64,000 nucleotides of DNA from Streptomyces sp. SN-593. GTDB taxonomy: Bacteria; Actinomycetota; Actinomycetes; Streptomycetales; Streptomycetaceae. Shown piece after piece: positions 60,669 to 64,000 of this stretch. Under the pieces are notes generated by a model. The model was given only the letters and a program-made list of their open reading frames with translations. It was not told the origin of the DNA and made no database searches. The stretch's first letter is position 1. Every line of letters begins with the position of its first letter. The DNA is taken from the NCBI RefSeq assembly GCF_016756395.1, contig NZ_AP018365.1, positions 7,196,001 to 7,260,000 of the forward strand, read 5' to 3'. Position numbers and translations under genes: made by a program.

Positions 60669-61633
60669 CGATCTCCGCCGTCTTCGGCTCGAAGTCCGCC
60701 CTCGCCGCCCTGCGGGCGCACCGATGGGCGTCGACCACCGACACCTTCTCCTTCGCCGACATCACCCCGGTGCACCGCGCCTTCCCCGGCGTGGTCGAAG
60801 GGGCGTACGACGTGGCCGAACTCGCCCTGGTCACCTTCCTCCAGGCGCTGGACAACGGCCGGCCGGTGACGCTGCTGCCGGTCACCCTGCTCGGGCGCTT
60901 CCAGCACCACTGCCTGGTCACCGCCAAGGAGACCGCCGGCCTAAGGGCCGACTCCCTGGCCGGCAAGCGGATCGGCGTGCGGGCCTGGACCCAGACCACC
61001 GGGGTGTGGGTGCGCGGTTTCCTGCGCGACGACCACGGCGTGGACGTCGGCGACGTCGAGTGGGTCGTCTACGAGGGCGGCCACGTGGACGGGTTCGCCG
61101 ACCCGCCCTACGCCACCCGCTCCACCAGCGGCAACACCCTGCCGGTCGACTTCCTCGCCGGGGCGGTCGACGCGGCGATCCTCGGCAACGAACTGCCGGA
61201 CGACCCGCGGGCCAGGACGCTGCTGCCCGATCCGGCCCGCGCCGCCGCCGGGTGGTACGGCCGGACCGGCGCGATCCCGGTCAACCACGTGGTGGTGGCG
61301 AGCGACGACTTCGCCCGGGCCAACGCCCACCTGGTCGCCGAGGTCTGCGAGGTGCTCGGCGCGAGCGTGCCGCACCCGCCGGCGGTCAGCTCGTCGCCCG
61401 ACCTCCACCCGCGCGGGTTCGACGCGCTCCAGCCGTCGCTGGACCTGGCCGGCCGCTACGCCTACGAGCAGGGCATCATCTCGCGGCCGATCACCGCCGC
61501 CGAGGTGCGGGCCAGGACCGAGGACCTGACCGGTATCGACCTCGGACACATCGCCGACCCCGCCGACCGAGTCGACCCCGCCGACCGAGCCGCACCCGCC
61601 GACCGAGCCGAACCGGCCGCACCCGCCGGCTGA
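60665..61633 (+). CDS. 4,5-dihydroxyphthalate decarboxylase / solute-binding-like protein, paralogue 2
   Basis: A 322-residue relative of the 52297-53274 product. The shared core is clear (IGVRAWTQTTGVWVRGFL here, VGVRAYSVTTGVWVRGLL there), as is the later WYGRTGAIPVNHVVV. It lacks the first segment of the Pht5 family and has no signal peptide. The C-terminus ends in a low-complexity Ala/Pro/Asp/Arg tail encoded by 18-bp tandem repeats. Start ATG overlaps the FAH stop by four bases. The function could be decarboxylation or ligand sensing; the two copies may act together. Confidence 0.7.
   Translation: MTISAVFGSKSALAALRAHRWASTTDTFSFADITPVHRAFPGVVEGAYDVAELALVTFLQALDNGRPVTLLPVTLLGRFQHHCLVTAKETAGLRADSLAGKRIGVRAWTQTTGVWVRGFLRDDHGVDVGDVEWVVYEGGHVDGFADPPYATRSTSGNTLPVDFLAGAVDAAILGNELPDDPRARTLLPDPARAAAGWYGRTGAIPVNHVVVASDDFARANAHLVAEVCEVLGASVPHPPAVSSSPDLHPRGFDALQPSLDLAGRYAYEQGIISRPITAAEVRARTEDLTGIDLGHIADPADRVDPADRAAPADRAEPAAPAG
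61558..61611 (+). repeat. Three in-frame 18-bp repeats at the end of paralogue 2
   Basis: Units of CCCCGCCGACCGAG-type sequence, encoding ADR-P-type hexapeptides at the C-terminus. Length changes here would not break the frame. Confidence 0.8.
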
Positions 61634-61648
61634 GCACGCCCCGGCCGC

Positions 61649-61667
61649 GGCCGCCGCCCCGGCGGCC
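61649..61667 (+). terminator. Intercistronic hairpin before the binding protein gene
   Basis: GGCCGCCG / CGGCGGCC stem of 8 bp with a three-base loop, no T-tract. It may attenuate read-through or protect the upstream mRNA. The rest of 61634-61831 shows no gene. Confidence 0.35.
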
Positions 61668-61831
61668 CCGACCGACATCCGACCACGAGGAGAAGTACCC
61701 GGACCGCAGCACGTGCCCGGGACCGGCAAGGACATCGGCGTCCTGCTGTGCGGCGCCGGAGTCCGGGTGGACCTGCGAACCCCCACGAGAGTCGTCCGCC
61801 ACGTCATCACATGGCCGAAGGAGCCCTTGGT

Positions 61832-63013
61832 ATGAACGCAACAGTGGTAGCAGCACCCAGACGTCGCCTCCGGTTCCGCGCCCTGCTCGCCGCAGGGTGC
61901 GCCACCGCACTGGCCGCACTGGCCGCCTGCGGTTCCCAGAGCGGCGGCGGAGCGGGTGGCGGCGACGCCTCGGTGGACATCTCCACCGTCAAGGCCCCGA
62001 TCCTGTCCGGGCTCAGCGGCGCGGAACGGACGCGGGTGGCCACCCTGATCGCCCAGGCGAAGAGCGAGAAGTCCTTCACCTGGGTCGACTCGGTGGTCGC
62101 CCCGACCACTGCGTCCGCGATGATCACCGAGTTCCAGAAGGAGTACGGCCTCACCTTCAAGCCGACGTTCGAGCGGCTGACCTCCGGCGACCTGTCCACC
62201 CGTATCCAGCAAGAGGTCACCGCCCAGAACTTCAAGACCGACTTCTTCGGCGTCGCCTCCCCCCGGCTGTTCTCCACCCTCAAGCAGGCCGGGGCGCTGC
62301 TGAAGTACAGCTCGCCGGAGTCGTCGCACTACACCTACGCGTCGAAGTACGTCAGCGAGCAGCCCGGGTACTGGATCGCGCCGGTCGCCTACTCCTTCGG
62401 CGTGATCGTCAACCCCGCGCTCTACCCGACCCCGATCACCAGTTGGAAGCAGCTGTCCGACCCCGCCCTCAAGGGCAAGTGGGACGTCGCCAACGTCAGC
62501 GCGAACGAGGGGTCGCTGTACTGGTACTACGGCCTGAAGCAGGTGCTGCCGAAGTCCACCTTCGAGAGCTGGGCCGCCAACGGCCCCACCACCTCCTCGG
62601 GCAGCTCCGCCCAGGAGGCGCAGAAGGTCGCGGAGAAGCAGGTCGACGCCACCGTCACCAGCGGGTTCCGCGCCTCGCAGATCGTCAGCCAGACGAAGGT
62701 CCCGCTCAAGGTCTACTACCCGAGCGAGGGCACCGTGCTCAACGGGCAGACCTACGCCATCCCCTCGGGCGCGCCCGACCAGGCGATCGCCAAGCTCTTC
62801 GACGACTTCCTGCTGAGCAAGGCGGGCGAGCAGATCTACGTCGACAAGGAGGGGATAGCCTCCTTCTACCAGGGGGTGACCGCCCCGGCGGCCGACCTGG
62901 CCTACCAGCCGTCCATCGCGTCGATGACGATCCTGCCGGTGAACACGGACAAGATCAGCACCAGCCAGCTCGACGACGCCAGGAACAGCTGGAAAAGCAT
63001 CTTCTCCCGGTAG
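61832..63013 (+). CDS. ABC transporter substrate-binding lipoprotein
   Basis: A 393-residue extracellular solute-binding protein. The N-terminus APRRRLRFRALLAAGC continues through a hydrophobic stretch to a lipobox ALAAC, so Cys33 should be lipidated and anchor the mature protein outside the membrane. The body follows the FbpA/PotD-like type (TDFFGVASPRLFSTLKQAG, AYSFGVIVNPALYPTPITSW, VYYPSEGTVLNGQTYAIPSG). ATG 61832 has GAAGGAG eight bases upstream; ATG 61811 is an alternative. It is the natural partner of the fused permease and ATPase eight kilobases upstream, and is separated from the enzymes by a short gap with a hairpin, perhaps for separate expression levels. Confidence 0.92.
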   Translation: MNATVVAAPRRRLRFRALLAAGCATALAALAACGSQSGGGAGGGDASVDISTVKAPILSGLSGAERTRVATLIAQAKSEKSFTWVDSVVAPTTASAMITEFQKEYGLTFKPTFERLTSGDLSTRIQQEVTAQNFKTDFFGVASPRLFSTLKQAGALLKYSSPESSHYTYASKYVSEQPGYWIAPVAYSFGVIVNPALYPTPITSWKQLSDPALKGKWDVANVSANEGSLYWYYGLKQVLPKSTFESWAANGPTTSSGSSAQEAQKVAEKQVDATVTSGFRASQIVSQTKVPLKVYYPSEGTVLNGQTYAIPSGAPDQAIAKLFDDFLLSKAGEQIYVDKEGIASFYQGVTAPAADLAYQPSIASMTILPVNTDKISTSQLDDARNSWKSIFSR

Positions 63014-63073
63014 AAGGCGGCCTGATTCCATGACGACCTTATGCCGGTACCACGACCAGAGGAGGGGTTCGCG

Positions 63074-63760
63074 TTGACCTCGGAAGCCGGAGAGGACCGC
63101 TCGGAGTCCGGGAGGCTGCTGCGCGCCCGCCGGGAACTCGCCCTGGCGATCCGCCGGGGCGAGTACCAGCCCAACCAGCGGCTGCTGGAGACCGAGCTCA
63201 CCGCCACGCTCGGCATCTCCCGGCCCACCCTGCGCTCGGTGTTCGTGGCGCTCGAGCAGGAGAACTACATCTCGCTCGAACGCAACCGGGGAGCCCGGGT
63301 ACGGCAGTTCTCGCCCGAGGAGGCCATCGAGATCCTCCACACCCGGGAGATCCTGGAGTCCGCCGCCGCCGGGCTGGCGGCCACCAGGATCACCCCCGAG
63401 GAGCGCGAGCGGCTCGAAGCGATCATGGAGCGGATGACGCCCGCCGCCCTGGAGCACGACGCGGCGGCGTACTCCTCGGCCAACCGGGAGTTCCACGGGC
63501 TGGTGATCAACGCCTCGCGGCAGCCGACCCTGATCCGGTTCATCCGCTCCACGCCCTACCCGCTGGTCATGAGCCAGTACCGCGACCCGAAGACCCCGCA
63601 CCCGCGGGTCGAGGCGCTGCGGGAGCACCGGGCCGTCCTCGCGGCGCTGTGGACCGGCGACGCCGCGGCCACGGAGGCGGCGATGCGGTTCCACCTCGCC
63701 GCCACCCGCCGGGCGCTGATGCTCGGATCGGCGGCGGCCGGCTCCGGGGACACCGCATGA
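63074..63760 (+). CDS. GntR-family regulator, FCD (FadR) subfamily
   Basis: A 228-residue regulator. The N-terminal winged helix reads LALAIRRGEYQPNQRLLETE, then TLGISRPTLRSVFVALEQ and the wing ISLERNRGARVRQFS. An all-helical FCD effector domain follows, with conserved Asp/His positions (EHDAAAYSSANREFH, EHRAVLAALWTGD, MRFHLAATRR). TTG 63074 is chosen because AGAGGAGGGG lies six bases upstream; ATG 63041 lacks a site. It likely represses the operon through the GTCAGAC palindromes at 53321 and 53486, with a pathway acid as inducer. The SDR gene overlaps its stop. Confidence 0.88.
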   Translation: MTSEAGEDRSESGRLLRARRELALAIRRGEYQPNQRLLETELTATLGISRPTLRSVFVALEQENYISLERNRGARVRQFSPEEAIEILHTREILESAAAGLAATRITPEERERLEAIMERMTPAALEHDAAAYSSANREFHGLVINASRQPTLIRFIRSTPYPLVMSQYRDPKTPHPRVEALREHRAVLAALWTGDAAATEAAMRFHLAATRRALMLGSAAAGSGDTA

Positions 63761-64000
63761 CCGGCATCGGCATCGAGGGCAAGGCCGTGGTGGTGACCGG
63801 ATCGGCCCGCGGGCTCGGCCTCGGCTATGCCCGGCACCTGCTGGCCGCCGGCGCGCGGGTGGTGCTCAACGACCTCGACGCGGAGTTCACCCGCGCGGTC
63901 GCCGGGGAACTGGGCGCGGGCGACGCCGTCGCGTGGTGCGCGGGCTCGGTCGCCGACCCGGCCACCGCCGACGCGCTGGTGGCGACCTGCCTGCGGCACT
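63757..64000 (+). CDS. Short-chain dehydrogenase/reductase (5' part only)
   Basis: The start of an SDR: GKAVVVTGSARGLGLGYARHL has the TGxxxGxG cofactor motif and VVLNDLD the second strand acid that favours NAD. About 81 residues are visible before the window ends, before the catalytic YxxxK. ATG overlaps the GntR stop (ATGA), so it belongs to the same operon. Confidence 0.88.
   Translation, partial: MTGIGIEGKAVVVTGSARGLGLGYARHLLAAGARVVLNDLDAEFTRAVAGELGAGDAVAWCAGSVADPATADALVATCLRH

Overview
The window is very GC-rich, with strong third-position G/C bias, GTG and TTG starts, a TTA-containing LuxR-type regulator and giant modular polyketide synthases. This points to Streptomyces or a close actinomycete relative. 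I saw no RNA genes, CRISPR arrays, insertion sequences or phage genes.

Layout. (1) 1-3734, minus strand: a cytochrome P450 followed by a Baeyer-Villiger-type monooxygenase (cut by the window edge), and a separate seven-bladed YVTN beta-propeller gene. (2) 4127-8444, plus strand: a free-standing acyltransferase, an adenylate-forming enzyme without its C-terminal lid, a zinc-less medium-chain reductase and an alpha/beta-hydrolase, closed by a strong hairpin terminator at 8463. (3) 8938-48988: two giant type I PKS genes of 6293 and 7030 residues. Together they form a complete line: a KSQ loading module, seven extension modules and a thioesterase. (4) 49376-52147: a large LAL (LuxR) regulator. 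(5) 52297-64000: an apparently unrelated catabolic/transport locus. It has two paralogous 4,5-dihydroxyphthalate-decarboxylase/solute-binding-like proteins, a binding-protein ABC transporter, an M24 metallopeptidase-fold enzyme, Gfo/Idh/MocA and D-2-hydroxyacid dehydrogenases, an FAH-family hydrolase, a GntR regulator and the start of an SDR.

Assembly-line logic. The loading KS has Gln in place of Cys and its AT reads as methylmalonyl-specific, so the starter should be propionyl. AT motifs alternate malonyl/methylmalonyl through modules 1-7 (m, mm, m, mm, m, mm, m). Modules 2, 3, 4, 5 and 7 have intact DH+KR (enes). Module 6 has only an A1-type KR (hydroxyl at C5). Module 1 has a DH with two damaged motifs, so a hydroxyl at C15 is likely. 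The predicted seco acid is C20 with a conjugated C6-C13 tetraene and a separate C2 enoate. The C15 hydroxyl would allow the TE to close a 16-membered macrolactone with an ethyl side chain, as in tylactone; a delta-lactone through C5-OH is the alternative. The P450, BVMO, adenylating enzyme, AT and hydrolase are then candidate tailoring enzymes.

Regulation. Repeats of TTAGGGG at one-, two- and three-turn spacing lie upstream of both the acyltransferase operon and the first PKS gene, and look like operators of a cluster activator, possibly the LAL protein. In the right-hand locus, two GTC-A/T-GAC palindromes in the divergent promoter region are candidate sites for the GntR regulator.

DNA history. 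Many PKS domains exist as long near-identical DNA copies, in a TTG/GTG-rich codon style that differs from surrounding CTG/CTC-rich sequence. This indicates repeated gene conversion between modules.
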